A model generated the notes under the pieces. That model searched no databases. It was given only the letters and a program-made list of their open reading frames with translations, and was not told the origin of the DNA. A stretch of 64,000 bases of DNA from Corticium candelabrum. Lineage: Eukaryota > Porifera > Homoscleromorpha > Homosclerophorida > Plakinidae. The translations under genes were made by a program, and so were the position numbers. Below are positions 13,488 to 27,189 of this stretch, piece by piece. Positions within the stretch are counted from its first letter, which is position 1; the number at the start of each line of letters is the position of its first letter. The stretch lies in the NCBI RefSeq assembly GCF_963422355.1, contig NC_085087.1, positions 6,281,036-6,345,035 of the forward strand, read 5' to 3'.

Positions 13488-15030
13488 AATACCGTACAGT
13501 ACGTCGTGGGAGAGAAACCGATGATAGCTAGAGTACGTCTCAGCAAACTTGAACGGTAGAACTGACTGCTGATGGTTTAGTTTTCGTCTTTATAGTTTAG
13601 AAGCGACGAAAGACGACGTGGCTATTACGTAACTCTCCTTCCTAGTCGATACTAATTAACAAAGGCACGGCAGTTGACGACACGGTCATACCACAGACGT
13701 TTGTCGCTTTTACGTAGAGACCGCAGTCTAGAATAACCAATACAACATTAATTATGGTCGTTTTTTCCGGACCATCTGAGCGACCGCCGGCAGCTGCGTA
13801 ATTACGGAGGGGCCCAGAGGGACTGCAGACTCCTCCAAATTTTAGGGCGTGGCCCATCATGATCTGCCCATAGCCTGCTTGCTACTACAGTAGAGACTGA
13901 TTGGGTGAAGAAACACTAAAGTGCTAAACTCTCGGCTGCTAGCTAGCCTAGGCAACACGGTACAGCTACTTCACACGCAAGAAACGACACGCGTGACTAG
14001 ACTAGAGTGCGCTGCTAGTTAATTAATTAACATCAAAAGCGTGGGATTGTCGACATTCGTTACCTCTTGAATGTGCATGTGCATGCAAATACATCAAGGC
14101 ATTGAGTTGCACGCTAGCGATAACAATGAGCGCATTTCGGCCGACCATAGCGGTACTCTACCCCTAGCCCATGCGCGTCTCGTGTAATAACGTGACTTGA
14201 ACTCATCGATATGGTCAGAAAATTGAGAAAGACTTGTACATATGCATGTCTTGTGACCAGTCAACTTATGATATTGCGCTAGACAAGTTTGCTGCATACG
14301 TACTCTATATGACAAAGGCAAACAATAGAAGTGAAATCGTTTCAGTTCTCGATCTACAGTTCTAGTGCGTCAGCAGCGTACTATAGGAGAGAATTATAAT
14401 GTAGAAGTTATTTATACGAAATCGAAAGTTTACCTTATCACACATGCATTGGCTGCATTGACATTCTTTTCTAATAGACCGACTACTTGCATACTTGGTT
14501 CGTGAGATACCTGCACGGTACTCTTCATGTATGTAGCGCACATAACATAAACTAGAGGTGAAATTAATTAGCGACTTGTGTGTCAATATTGACTTTAATT
14601 GTTAGTTAATATTAATATTATCTATTATTATTGTTGTTGTTGATATGCCTTCTCCAAAAATTTGGTTTGGCTACGCCTCTGGCGACCAGGACTTGCAATG
14701 TGACTTTATACTTTACGAGTGTCAAAACTGTTGCCATGTCGTCAAATTTGGCAACAGATATCTTGATTAGAAATTTGACAACAAAGTCATTGATCCGTGA
14801 TGGGTCTCTTAATTAAGTTAAACTATCTTTCAAAATGGAATCTTTAACTAATGACAAAAACATCATATTGATAGGCGAACGCTCTGGCAATAACATTTTT
14901 CTCGTTTATGTCCGGGTATAGTGCTGTGTAACAGGATGTGTTAGTACATTTGGTGCCACTGTGTGATAGTGGTGGTGGTGGTTGGGGCATGGTGCATGGT
15001 GGTGGCAGTGCATGGTAGTCGTGTTGATAG
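13488..15030. other. cassette spacer, no supported gene
   Basis: The sequence immediately upstream of copy A is shared with copies B and D, so it should contain the common promoter. No clear core element was assigned. Short open frames at 13,642-13,860, 14,094-14,321 and 14,362-14,586 recur only partly in unit D and are not convincing. Confidence 0.5.
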
Positions 15031-15037
15031 TGGTTGA

Positions 15038-15103
15038 GTGCGTCTGTGTGTGTGTGTGTGTGTGTGCGTGCGTGCGTGTGTGTTTGTGTGTGTGTCTGTG
15101 TGT

Positions 15104-15146
<43 letters not shown>

Positions 15147-15150
15147 TATT
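15038..15150. repeat. (GT)n microsatellite before LRAT-B copy 3
   Basis: GT repeat with gcgtgcg and gtgtct variants, in the same position relative to LRAT-B as the GT runs at 7,079 and 26,170. Confidence 0.95.
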
Positions 15151-15722
15151 TAAGATGTAGATTTAAATTTATTTAAACAGACAATTTAGTTTTGCAGTTA
15201 TTGATCAATGTTTACCATTTTTCCAGGGATCATAAGAATGGGGACCACATTGCAGTTGATGACATAAGCTCTACTGCAGGTCTTAGAATGTTATCGCTTT
15301 GGCATCATGTCATTTACAGTGACGGTTGCGTTTACCATTTTGTTGGTGGATCTAAAGGAAATGCAGGAATATGCCAGTCAGATTCATGGAGTTCTTAGGT
15401 AAACGAAATGTCATTTATCAGTTTATATACAAGCCTGAAGGGTAAATTTGCTCCCCAGAAGAGGTTATCCGCAGAACTAAGCGGATATTTCAAACTGGAG
15501 AATGGTCTGGCTACAAGTTGATCCAGAAAACTGTGAGCAATTTGCTACATTTTGCAAGAAAGGAAAAGCATACTCCAATCAAGTTAAAGAATTTGTAACT
15601 GAGGCTGTTACAACTATTGGAGTAGGAGTGGGTTTGGTTGCTGCTGTGAGGTGCAAATGACTATAAGAACTAAATTGTCTGTTTTTAAACAAATTTAAAT
15701 CTACATCTCAAATACACACGCA
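15140..15722. repeat. inverted repeat bracketing LRAT-B copy 3
   Basis: About 65 bp before the exon (15,142-15,210: gtgtgtatttaagatgtagatttaaatt and onward) reappears inverted after it (15,657-15,722: aatttaaatctacatctcaaatacacac). The GT run on the left is mirrored by a CA run on the right. This arrangement is not seen around LRAT-B copies 2 and 5. Confidence 0.75.
15227..15660 (+). pseudogene. LRAT-domain protein, subfamily B, copy 3 (multiple disruptions)
   Basis: The exon starts after ttttccag at 15226 and reads NGDHIAVD and SLWHHVIYSDG, then VYHFVGGSKGNAG. A stop follows in gagttcttaggtaa near 15,397. Further differences include a lost base near the NCE motif (cagaaaactgtgagcaa, catalytic Cys region garbled, His to Gln). 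The C-terminal glycine-rich tail is cut short at about 15,650. This is the most degraded of the full-length LRAT-B copies. Confidence 0.8.
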
Positions 15723-15739
15723 CGCGCGTGCGCACATGC

Positions 15740-15742
<3 letters not shown>

Positions 15743-15830
<88 letters not shown>
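15743..15830. repeat. (CA)n microsatellite in unit B
   Basis: CA run between the inverted LRAT-B flank and the shared gagcaatggtgcactg sequence. Confidence 0.95.
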
Positions 15831-16373
15831 GAGCAATGGTGCACTGCTAAGTTAACATAACTTAGTACAAAAGCAGATTGTGAACAAAAAAGCTGATGAC
15901 TGTTAAAAACTGGTGGCATAAGCTAAGTTCTCTTTCCTTTACATAACAAAAATTATAGCTAGATTGAAACAAAAGTAAACAGAATAGTCTAGAGTTCAGA
16001 TTAGCGTTTGCATGTCTAAACGTGCGTGCATGATTTCCAAGGTCGTTACTGCAGTGATCGTAAGCTAACAATTTTTTTGAATACCACAGAACATATCAAT
16101 ATCAGGCTGCACGACTCTCATAAAGTTAGACTGAGCCAGACAATGGTAAGTGAAGGATTTACAGCGATTCATGTTTTTAGCACCGTTTGAGGTCAAAATT
16201 GTGTATTACAAAAGCTTCAATTTATAGCCAACTGACTTGACCAACCCTCTTAGTGCATGGTTCAGGTGGTCAATATTTAAAGCTATTTTGTTGCCGAGTC
16301 TAGCAAGGCTTCTAATCCGGGTCGCACAACAGAAATGGGCGTGGTCATATATGGCTCTCCATCGAGCTTTATG

Positions 16374-16458
<85 letters not shown>

Positions 16459-18353
16459 CACAAATCTCAAATTTCTCCTCCCCACGACCACGTTTCATGA
16501 TAGGACCTACCTTAAAACATCGTTTCCGTGTCCGACTACAGATGAGTCTAAGAACAATTTGTTTAAGTGGCCAAACGGCGAAGAAAACGTCCCATCCTTT
16601 GTATTGTAGCTAGGGATTGTGTGTACTTGACAACCAAGAAACACCTTCAGGAGTTGAATGCCACCTACAGTCAACTATTCACACGTCCCATACTACAATC
16701 CTTTACTACACTGTGCTGCATCCAACACTGTTGATAGTCAATGTTTGATGATATCAATTTCTATGTCAGTAAATACCATACCACTGTCGTTGCAACGGAA
16801 CTGAGTGCATACCTAGACTGTACGTTTCAATTGTCTTGATCACGATCGCAAAACGACGACTACCTATACCAGGCCTATATACGTAATCTAAACTACTAGG
16901 AAGTTTGCATGTTTACTTCCATGACAGCTAGGGTTTCAACAAATACGTATTGTCTAGCTAGGACTCGGCGTTTCAGTAGACGGTCTGAAAACTCCGTTGG
17001 ACGTGTTACTCACGAAAGCGAGGCGCCTACGGATACCGTACAACTAGTAAGTAACTTACTAATACTTTGCTGACGTCAACTGGTTGATGAAAGAAGAGGA
17101 GCATGCAGCTGCAGAACTAGCCTTGGAGTCCCGCACAAATCAATAGCGTTTCGTAATCTGTACGGTATTGACTCTCAAAGAAACGTTTTTCAGCGGTATC
17201 ATCGTGTGTAAATAATGATATGACAATCTCACAGCGGTAGCTATTCTAACTAAGCTGTTCAATCAACGATTCTACTTACTCAAAGGTTCCATACAGTTGG
17301 TAGACATTATCCGGGAGTTTAGATAGCGCTTACGTTTTCGACTGATAGGTATAGGTAAACTCTGCCGCTGTACAATGACTGCATGACGCTAAGAGACTGA
17401 AGGTAATTTATAAAACGCGTTCTTTATGTAGTGTCGTGAGGCATTGGTATTCTTGTTGCTCGTTTGTTTTGAACATTGAAAACATGATGCAGAAATGACT
17501 GCATGATAGGACCTGTGTGCACGTGATCTAGAGTTGTGTAGTATTGTAAAGGCCGGATTCATGACAGAAATTAAGTGCTGAAGCGCATAGGCTTAATTAA
17601 TTAATTTGTCTATAGTCCATTGTTGCTGCAATATGTCTGGTTGTGGCTGTCAGATCATTTCTCTTGTCTAACGTCATTCTCTTTTCAGATTACATGCAGA
17701 CAGTGTACATTGTCGGGTAGTCGCTAGCCCACATTTTTTGCAAGAAAGTTTCACATGCACAGATCTCTAAAATTTACTAAGAGACTGTATACCTTGTCAT
17801 TTCATATGCATTGGTGTTTTTCTGTCGTTTTATCTGCCTACCTGGTCGTCTGTTAATTTGTTGTTTTTTGTTACTTTGTCCGTCTTTCTGTCTGTCTAAG
17901 TTGTGTGTTAGTTTGTCTGATTGATGCTCTGCATGTCTGTGAGTCATGATCAGCTGTTTATAAGCTTGCCTACCTGCAAGACTGCTAGAATGTTTGTGTC
18001 TCCATTGAATGGTGTTAATTGGGAATAAAAAGTGATTCGTAGAATAGTGAGTTGCCTATAGGGGTAACAATTAATAGCTAAGATCTTGCACATTTGACGG
18101 CTAGGTTGGTCTCACGTGTTGGTTTTGTATTAGGGTTGCTACCCACATGTGCACATAGGTTGTCTATCTTGTAGACGTGACATGACGTAGGTGTGTTTAA
18201 ATGAATATTTATACACTGTCAAGACGTTGGTTTATGCTGTAATGTAATCAAGCATATAGCGTAGACTAGTTGACCTACTAAAACAATTTGGTGGATATCA
18301 TACTTGGAGAAAACCATCTTAATGCTATCGTGCATTTACATATTTGCAGTGTC
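15831..18353. other. cassette spacer of unit B, no gene seen
   Basis: Collinear with 9,201-11,261 of unit A, with small indels. It contains a pure GT run at 16,377-16,455 that is not present in unit A. Confidence 0.6.
16377..16456. repeat. (GT)n microsatellite, 80 bp
   Basis: Pure GT repeat in the unit B spacer. Confidence 0.95.
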
Positions 18354-20551
18354 TCATCGTGCCATGATATAAGCAATTGCTTTAGTATTTAACTGTCTAT
18401 AGTAGTTTCCAGCACTGTTTCTGTTTCTCCCGAACTGTGTTCCAAAGCCAAGAAAAGAATCTGGTGTATAACAATCGTTCTCACCGTTAGCAAGAAATCC
18501 CAAACGAGCTCCAGCATGATTTAAGATGTAGCGTGGGCGAGTGGCTCTTGTGTTGAATCCTTCCTGTATTTAAACACAAAAGTCTCAGTGTATTACCAAT
18601 TAATTAAAACAGCTGGACAGTGGCGGTTTAGTTGTTATATTTGGTGTTGATGTCAGGTAGTACCTTTTACTGCAGAAAATTGTCTTACAACTAACTACAG
18701 AGATTGATAGGCATAGAAACCTGGTTATAGCAGAACAAACTAACGTGCGGGGTGGCACAAGTTTACCATAGAAAAAAGGATAGTGTTTCATTAAAGAATA
18801 TTAATCATACCCCTGAGGCTGGTACAGCAAACGAAACAGAAAACTAGAACATTAGTAACACCTTCGGTTACAACTCAAGACAGTTTCAAAGTATTTATAT
18901 ATATTTAGTTATAACTTTTAGTTAGGTAATGCTCACCCTATTGCAATTGTCCTGCAGAGATGACGTTGGCAGTAGACTTCTCCACATATTCTCACCAATA
19001 CTCGTACTTCTGTACTTTCCATCAGCAATAATACTGTAGAGAGATGATGCGCTGTAGCCGAGGGTGATCCACCTGATCGTTCCATCTACTTTCATTCCCA
19101 AACGAAGTTCAGTAAATGGTAGTGTCCAGTACGAAGCCAATTTTGCTTCTTTGTCATCCAAATCTAAATTTGTTGGTTGGAATGTTTCCTTGTTTGACCA
19201 CAGACCGCTTCTATAGGTAAAGGTTTGTTGATTTCCATCTATTTTCATGATTAGAGTCCACCCTTCATCACAGAATACCTGTTGTAGACAAATCTCATTG
19301 TAAATAGAAGAAATTAAATAGGTAGATACAGTTTTAATTAACCTGATAAGGTAGATCACTGTTGGATGGTTTGATCCAATACTTTCCACTATTGGCAGAA
19401 GACTTGTAGTGGAGTGCTATTTCCTTGCACGATGATGCAGGCAACAGAGACGAGCTGCCGGGTGTTATTAACAACAGTGTGAGCCAGCTGTTACCATCAC
19501 AATACTCTACCTTGTCTACTTGCTGATTATATCTCATCATGCCTGATCAAGAATGTAGTTAATTGTTTATCCGTAATGCACTCTGATGTGCTTACCCTTT
19601 CTGTCATTAGAGCACACGCTTGAACGGAAAACGCCTGGCAGCCCCATCGGTCCGGTCGGACCCCTAACTCCAGTCTCGCCAGTGACACCTTTTGGACCAA
19701 CTTTTCCGGTTGCCCCTTTATCACCTAATATTGGTACATACCAATTTATGTAGAAATAATTTTGGAACACGGTTAAATGTATTTGTAAATTTGAATTGTG
19801 AAATTTAATTTTAGAACATATAAGTGTTTAATTTAAAGTAACACAATTACTTTAGACATTTGTTTGACTTTTGAAAATTGATTTCAAATGTATTAGGTAA
19901 AGTAGGGACGAGAAAAATTAAATTGATTTGTTTGTCTTTACATACCAAGTTTTACTGCAGTGCTTTATTCGATTTTCTAAATAAATAATTATAACTAGCG
20001 TTTTATTCTTACCCTAGCTATAGACTGTCTAGAACATTTAGTACACAGTTTCTCTTTTAATTAAATATTAGTCTAATAATATTTGAAATAAATCTTGTAC
20101 AGGATACTGTGATCTCTATTATTTATTTAAATTAAATAAATCACTTAAATACCTTTTCCTCCTCTTTGTCCTTCTGGACCAGGATCTCCACGATCGCCAC
20201 GGTTACTGGGAGCGCCGGGAGCACCAGGAACGCCAGGAGCGCCAGCAGCTCCAGCAGCTCCAGGAAGACCTTGAATGCCTGCGACGGTTACTGTACAGTA
20301 TACGTTTATTACTTTATCGTAATTGGTTACATATGTGTACAATGTGTCTCTATACCTGAACAGCAACTGTTTTTGCAGCCTTTGCTTTCCTACGAGAATT
20401 AAAACAAAGAAATTGTTGACTTTAAGACCATCACGCTGATATGAGAAGGTAAAGCATTGCAATAACTAACGTATATGTGTGTGCAAGTGTCTGTGCGTCT
20501 CGTCTGTGCGTGTGTGCGTTTATGCGTGTGCACGTGTGCGTGCGTGCGTGC

Positions 20552-20634
<83 letters not shown>

Positions 20635-20712
20635 TACCGTCTCTTCTGCGTCTGACATTGCTCTAACGGTCACTGCCAACGACAAGAGCACAACGAGTCT
20701 AAATCCCTGCAT
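18354..20712 (-). CDS. secreted collagen-like protein with fibrinogen-related C-terminal domain, copy B
   Basis: Seven exons (complement): 20638-20712, 20356-20389, 20153-20278, 19596-19724, 19343-19542, 18937-19278 and 18354-18563, giving 371 residues, all in frame. The signal peptide starts MQGFRLVVLLSLAVTV. The collagen stretch is longer than in copies A and D: exons 3 and 4 gain whole Gly-X-Y triplets, with one GAP-SNR interruption where Ser replaces Gly. The fibrinogen-related core reads SCKEI, FCDEGWTLIMKIDG and ELRLGMKVDG. The end reads EGFNTR, ARLGFLANG, TPDSFLGFG. It lacks two residues after FCD found in A and D. Intron 1 carries a GT/CA microsatellite. It is the most diverged intact copy, so it may have a distinct ligand or partner (inference). 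Confidence 0.82.
20475..20632. repeat. (GT)n microsatellite in intron 1 of collagen/fibrinogen-like copy B
   Basis: A degenerate tgtgcgtc part is followed by a pure GT run that ends six bases before the exon 1 donor. It is absent from intron 1 of copies A and D. Confidence 0.95.
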
Positions 20713-21915
20713 GGTACATACAGTACGAGAGAAACCGATGATAGAGTCTCAGCAAACTTGAACGGTAGAACTGACTACTGATGCTTTAGTATTCTTTATT
20801 TATAGTTTTAGAAGCGACGGAAGTCGACGTGGTTATCATAGAACGCTCCTCCTTGTGGATACTAAGATGCGGCAGTTACAACACGGTCACAGACCACAGA
20901 CGTTCGTCTCTTCTAGGTAAGAAGAGACGCAGTCTAAAGACTCTAAAATAACAAACACAATACCAATTATGGTCATTTTTCCAGACTATCAAAGCGACCG
21001 GGACTTTCAACGAGGCTTTACCGGTATCCAAAGTGTTGCCATGTCGTTGATCCGCCGTCAGGTCTTTTCGAAATGGAACGTATATGACAAAAAACATTCT
21101 AGGTGATAGGCGAACACTCTGGCAATGGCAATTTTCTTGTTGATGTACGGGTATAGTGCTGTGTAAGGATGTAACGAATTATATTGTACTGTTTTAGTCC
21201 TACCCCGCCATATGTATGGGCGGTAGCAATTTAACTTTGCGCGTTTACACTACAATACACGCGTCCTATTACTCTATGCATCTTACACAATCCAATCAGC
21301 GCAGTTTGCGCTTTAAGCATTTGCTGTTGTCGTTGTATTCACTGGAGCCAAAGCAGGGGCGTAGCGTGTTCTCACTGGACCGAGCTATAGCCCATCATTT
21401 GTAGGCGTGGTCATAAAATTGTGGAATGTAAATACGTGTGACGACCAAAACTGTATATAGTATATACACCACCCTTTTTCCAGTCTGGATCTGCCACTGA
21501 TTCTACCGTATCAACCCATAAAGTGAGCGAGTCCAATAAAGTGGGCGTGTCCCATAGCATCGTGCAGTTACCCCCCATTTCTAGAGGTTATGCTACGGCC
21601 GAGAATTTTGTCTCCAGCATCCCATCTCAGACTATAATAACATCATAATAGTAGAAGATGGCGTGCTGTACAGTGGCTAGCGAGCGTACGGCACATCCGC
21701 ATACTCGGTTTATACCGCCTACATCCGTCCATCGACCCGCCCATATCCACTATTAATGGTTCGGTCGGTTGTTCAAGGCTGTAACCTGAGGCTCCGCTCT
21801 CAAGAAAGGTTAAAAACCGAGTGTCAATAAGGCGCTCACACTCTGAGACTCAGACCGCTAACAATTCGATCCTGTTAACGAAATCCCACATATAGGTGAT
21901 TCTCATCTGATCTTC
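20713..21915. other. spacer between copy B and LRAT-A copy 4
   Basis: Up to about 21,175 it matches the spacer upstream of copy A. From about 21,770 it matches the DNA upstream of LRAT-A copy 1 (caataaggcgctcacactc). No gene is supported; an open frame at 21,216-21,404 has no recognisable motif. Confidence 0.55.
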
Positions 21916-22232
21916 ATGTCTCTCGACCGCAGTTTTCCAGAGACTTCTTTGACTAGTACTACTTTACGTGAAGTGAAATGCGTGAAGTTTGGCGATCCAA
22001 GGTCGGTCTACAGTTGATCCCTACTTCGTCCTGTCTCCTTATATACACGGTACGCTCTTTCAGGAATCTCCGTGATGGAGACCATTTGGCAGTTTTGAGT
22101 AAGGATTCGAGTATTTGGCACCACGGAATTTACAGCGATGGCAAAGTCTATCATGTCACCGAGGACGGCAAATCCCAGGCTACAATATCTCTAGATAATC
22201 TAATGAAATTCATTGCAGGGAATCGAGGTTGA
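21916..22232 (+). pseudogene. LRAT-domain protein, subfamily A, copy 4 (C-terminal half deleted)
   Basis: Exon 1 is 21916-22001 (MSLDRSFPETSLTS and onward) and exon 2 starts at 22064. The frame reads NLRDGDHLAV, IWHHGIYSDGKVYHVTEDG, then IAGNRG and stop. Compared with copy 1, about 350 bp are deleted exactly after the IAGN codons, which removes the NCEHF catalytic cysteine. It keeps the canonical Gly in WHHGIY that copy 1 has changed to Glu. If translated, it would lack the active site. Confidence 0.8.
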
Positions 22233-22257
22233 TATATGCACTCTCTAGACTTTGATG

Positions 22258-24417
22258 GTCAGTGGATGGTCCGGCCATTTAATTTTCTACATTTCAATTT
22301 TCATGTTTTTATTTTTTAATTTTCAATTTTTAGTTAATTTTTTACAAAATTTTAATTTATAATTTTTTATTTTTTACTTGCATTCTTATTTAAAAATTTT
22401 GTGTTTATTAAATTTTAATTTTTAATTCTCAATTTTTTATTTTTTATTTTCCTTTTTAATTTTTTGTAAAACGGTTTTTCATCTTTTGATGTTTGATTCT
22501 TGTGATCTTTAGATTTATCTTTTAAATTTTGATTTTTAGTCATCTATGTGCTCAAAACTAGAAACTTGAACGCACAGTTCACTTTTCTATTTCTAACATG
22601 AATAGAAAATAAAAAATAGAAAATTGAAATGACCGAAGACACTAGACACAGCAGGGGTCTCAGCAGGGGTTTCAGCGGGGCTTCCAAGCAGGTGTTTGTT
22701 TTCACTTTACTTTCCGCCACGTGCCAAACCACGTTGGCAGCTCTTGACAACTCCGCTCTGACACACAACGTTGTGCCAGTGAATACCGCGGTCCCTAGCT
22801 GTATAGGTACGTGCATTGTACACAACACGCTACCTTTACCGTAGAGGAACCGATTGGAGAGGAAATGCTACGAATCTATATTACATATGTATTTAGTTAG
22901 ATAGGCTCCGCACTAGCGGATCGCCGAGTTGGCAACTGTGGTGACGAAGTATACAGACGCGTTCGTTGTCTAAGAAAAATCGAGGCACAATTGAACCATC
23001 GAACTCGTCAACCTACTACAAGTAGTACACTACGCGCTTTCACGGGCACACTACACGGTACCGTACAAGGGTGGGCGTGGTACTCTGTAGCAGATCATAT
23101 GTCTTTATTTGTATGACGTCGCACAACTCACCTAGCAAACAGACATGCACGTCCATCGTTCTACAACGCCTTCTGAACTCTATTTGAAGTCAACTCAACT
23201 GAACTGTATTTGCTCAACTCTACTCAATTAATTAACTCAACTAACGTAGAACAGTGTGCGGCTACAACTGAAAGAACATGGTCATACATGTAGCTAGTCA
23301 GCTACAACTAGCTAGAGCTAGTTACTAAGTAGACTACTATACCAATGCTGAGTATAGCTACTGTACTACAGTCAATAGTGTTAGACAATGATTGTAGAGT
23401 TCTACCGTGTCGCTCGGTGATGTCTGGGCTGTCATTGTCGACGCGTACGTTCATACCTGCAGTCAAGATGCGTGACGAGGAGACACCAGCACCTTGGGTT
23501 GTGGCAGATGGAAACACAATTGGTAGTTCCGTGTCCGACGAAATGAAGAAATGTGAACTGCTATAGAGTACCACGCCCACCCTTGTTCGGTACCGTGTAG
23601 GCCTACTAGCGTGCCCGTGAAAGCGCGCAGTCTACTACTTGTAGTATAGGTTGACGGTTTCGTTGTTTTATTTGTGTCTCGATTTTTTCTAGACAACAAA
23701 CAGTCTGTATACTTCGTCACCACACGCGCGGTTGCCAACTCGGCGATCTGCTAGGGCGGAGCCTATCTAGGTACAGTACGATACCTAAAGCTAGATATTC
23801 GTAGCATTTCCCCTCCAACCGGTTCATCTACGGTAAAGATAGCGTGTTGTGTACAATGCACGTACCTACACAGCTAGGGACCACGGTATTCAATGGCACA
23901 ACGTTGTGTGTCAGAGCGGAGTTGTCAAGAGCTGCCAACTTAGTTTGGCGCGTGACGGAAAGTAAAGTAAAAACAAACACCTGCTTGTGTGTTGGAAACG
24001 TGATTTCCTGAGACAAGCATACGAATGCCAGCCCGCTGAGACCCCCGCTGTGTCTAGTGTCTTCGGTCATTTCAATTTTCTGTTTTCTATTTCTATTCAT
24101 GTTAGAAATAGAAAAGCGAACTGCGCGTTCAAGTTTCTAGTTTTGAGCACATAGGTGCCTAAAAATGAAACTTTAAAAGATAAATCTAAAGATTACAAAA
24201 ATCAAACATCAAAAGATGAAAACCGTTTTACAAAAATATGGAAAATTAAAAATTAAAAGTTAAAATTTAATAAGCACAAAATTTTTAAATAAGAATGCAA
24301 GTAAAACATTAAAAATTAAAATTAAAAATTAAAAAAATTAAAAAATTAACTAAAATTGAAAAATGAAAACATGAAAATTGAAATGTAGAAAATTAAATGG
24401 CTGGACCATTCACTGAC
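22258..24417. mobile_element. 2.16 kb fold-back (long inverted repeat) DNA element, hAT-like target duplication
   Basis: The element begins gtcagtggatggtcc. On the other strand its right end begins gtcagtgaatggtcc. It is flanked on both sides by the 8-bp direct repeat ctttgatg (22,250-22,257 and 24,418-24,425). The uninterrupted target is visible at LRAT-A copy 1 near 5,580. Left arm (to about 23,120) and right arm (from about 23,545) are imperfect inverted copies over more than 800 bp, around a central unique stretch of about 420 bp. No transposase frame is visible. An 8-bp duplication fits hAT or P superfamilies; this is a non-autonomous fold-back type. Confidence 0.85.
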
Positions 24418-24425
24418 CTTTGATG

Positions 24426-25081
<656 letters not shown>

Positions 25082-25329
25082 ATGGCGTGTTGTCAACAGC
25101 CACAGTCTAGTTGGATGTCTTGGTTTACTGGAGTGTCGTTCCAAAAGATTGAAGATTTTAGGTAAACTGGTTATTGTTATCTGTTTTTCATACCGGTGTT
25201 TTGTCGGGATATCCTACTAGTATTTAAAAGACTGTCGCGTGGGAGTAGGCACCGGAAATCGTTCGGCAGTGGCTAGTCCAATATCAAAGATTCTGTTTTT
25301 GCCATAAGTGTAACACGACACAGCAACTT

Positions 25330-25640
25330 CTGGGGCGCGTTTCTTTATTCTCTTCTGCCTCTTCTGAAGAGACAGAAGAGATTCTGCTTCGTTTCTTTAT
25401 TTTCGGAGGAGGTGTCAGAAGAGTGGTTAGAGGTGTCAGAAGAATGGCTAGAGGTGTCAGAAGAGTGGCAAGAGGGGTCGGACGACTCTTCTGCCTCTTC
25501 CAGGAGAGGACAGAAGAGCTGGAAGGGCGCGTTTCTTTATTCTCTTCTGCCTCTTCTGGAAGAGTCTTCCACCTCTTTCGGAAGAGTTGTCTGGAAGAGT
25601 AGGCGGAGACGGAAGAGGTTCGAATAAAGAAACGCTAGCT
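25330..25640. repeat. gaagag-rich minisatellite with repeated gcgcgtttctttattc blocks
   Basis: The block gcgcgtttctttattctctt occurs at about 25,336 and 25,527 and, inverted, at about 25,623 and near 6,183. Between them are units of the type gtcagaagagtggctagaggt. It lies in the intron of LRAT-B copy 5. A related inverted tail occurs at 26,030-26,165. It could be a small inverted-repeat transposon overgrown by minisatellite. Confidence 0.55.
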
Positions 25641-26029
25641 AGGGAAGATGTGGCACATGCGCTCGTGTCAATGGACGATTTTAGTGTCAAACTGGCAGGA
25701 GTGGTAGCAGAAGTGATGATGACGCTTCTTTCTGATGACGAAATGAGATTCTGTCATCTGGAGAGCTTGAAGAAGTTGTGGCCCCGTAATTATTGGGTGA
25801 AGAGAGCGTAGCCAGAACTCGCATACTTGGGTATGTTGAAAGGGTTTGACGTCGCTGAAAGTAGTTGATAACGCAGAATTTGCCAATTTGAATATCATGG
25901 TACGCGTTTGGACTACTAGCAAATTCCCCGCGGAATGTCACTCGTCTGCAACCTAGACTACGCACGCGCTAACTAAACGACAACGAAAAAGAAACACAGC
26001 AGAGTTTATTCCGTCACTTCTCGACCTCT
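25641..26029. other. intronic stretch of LRAT-B copy 5, nothing recognised
   Basis: Three overlapping short open frames on both strands, none with known motifs. No repeat partner was seen elsewhere in the window. Confidence 0.4.
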
Positions 26030-26167
26030 TCTCTTTCAGCTCTTCCGCTTCTCTCCTGGAAGAGGCGGAAGAGTCTTCCAACACCTCTCACCACCCTTCT
26101 AACACCTCTGACCACTCTTCTGACACCTCCAGAATTTCTTCTGTCTTTTCAGAAGAGGCAGAAGAGA

Positions 26168-26352
<185 letters not shown>

Positions 26353-27189
26353 TTGAGATATAGATTTAAATTCATTTAATTAAACATGCAATTTAGTTCT
26401 TATAGTCATTGGTCCATGTTTACCAATAGCGCTAATTTTTCCAGGGTTCTTGAGAATGGGGACCACATTGCAGTTGATAGCATAAGCTCTACTGCAGGTC
26501 TTGGATTGTTATCACTTTGGCATCATGGCATTTACAATGACGGTTACGTTCACCATTTTGTTGGTGGGTCTAAAGGAAATGCAGGAATATGCAAGTCCAA
26601 ATTCATGGAGTTCTTAAGTGAACGAAATGTCCTTTATCAGTTTATATACGAAGGTAAATGTTGCTCTCCAGAAGAGGTTATCCACACAGCTGAGCAGATA
26701 CTTCAAACTGGAGAATTACTGGCTACGAGTTGTTGAGGAACAACTGTGAGCATTTTGCTACATTTTGCAAGAAAGGAAAAGCATACTCCAATCAAGTCGA
26801 AGAAATTGTAACTGGGGCTGCAACTATTGGAGTAGGAGTGGGTTTGGTTGCTGCTGTGGGTAGTGCAATTGCATATGGACTTGGAACAAGAGCAAGCAGT
26901 GACAAAAAGAATGATGATGATTGATGACCACAATCATTAAAAGAATTAATCTGTTTCTAATCGGTTAGAGTTGGTGGTTCATTCGACAAGTTAAGACTTG
27001 AATGTGAACAATTAATATATGTACTTGTTGTTCCATATTGTTTAGTGTTAGACCTGGCAAGACAACATATTGAGTTGACTGCAGCTTTGTCTGGGGTTGC
27101 TTGCGAAGTAGTAGATAAGGTCATGCATTCAAACTATGCTACACTGATGGCATAGGTGTATAATATAATATGAAAATCTCTTATTAACT

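Larger units (their letters stand above)
15140..21175. repeat. duplicated cassette, unit B
   Basis: Contains LRAT-B copy 3 (broken) and collagen/fibrinogen-like copy B (intact). Compared with unit A it lacks the SINE-like insertion. Its spacer is interrupted by an extra GT run at 16,377-16,455. Confidence 0.75.
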
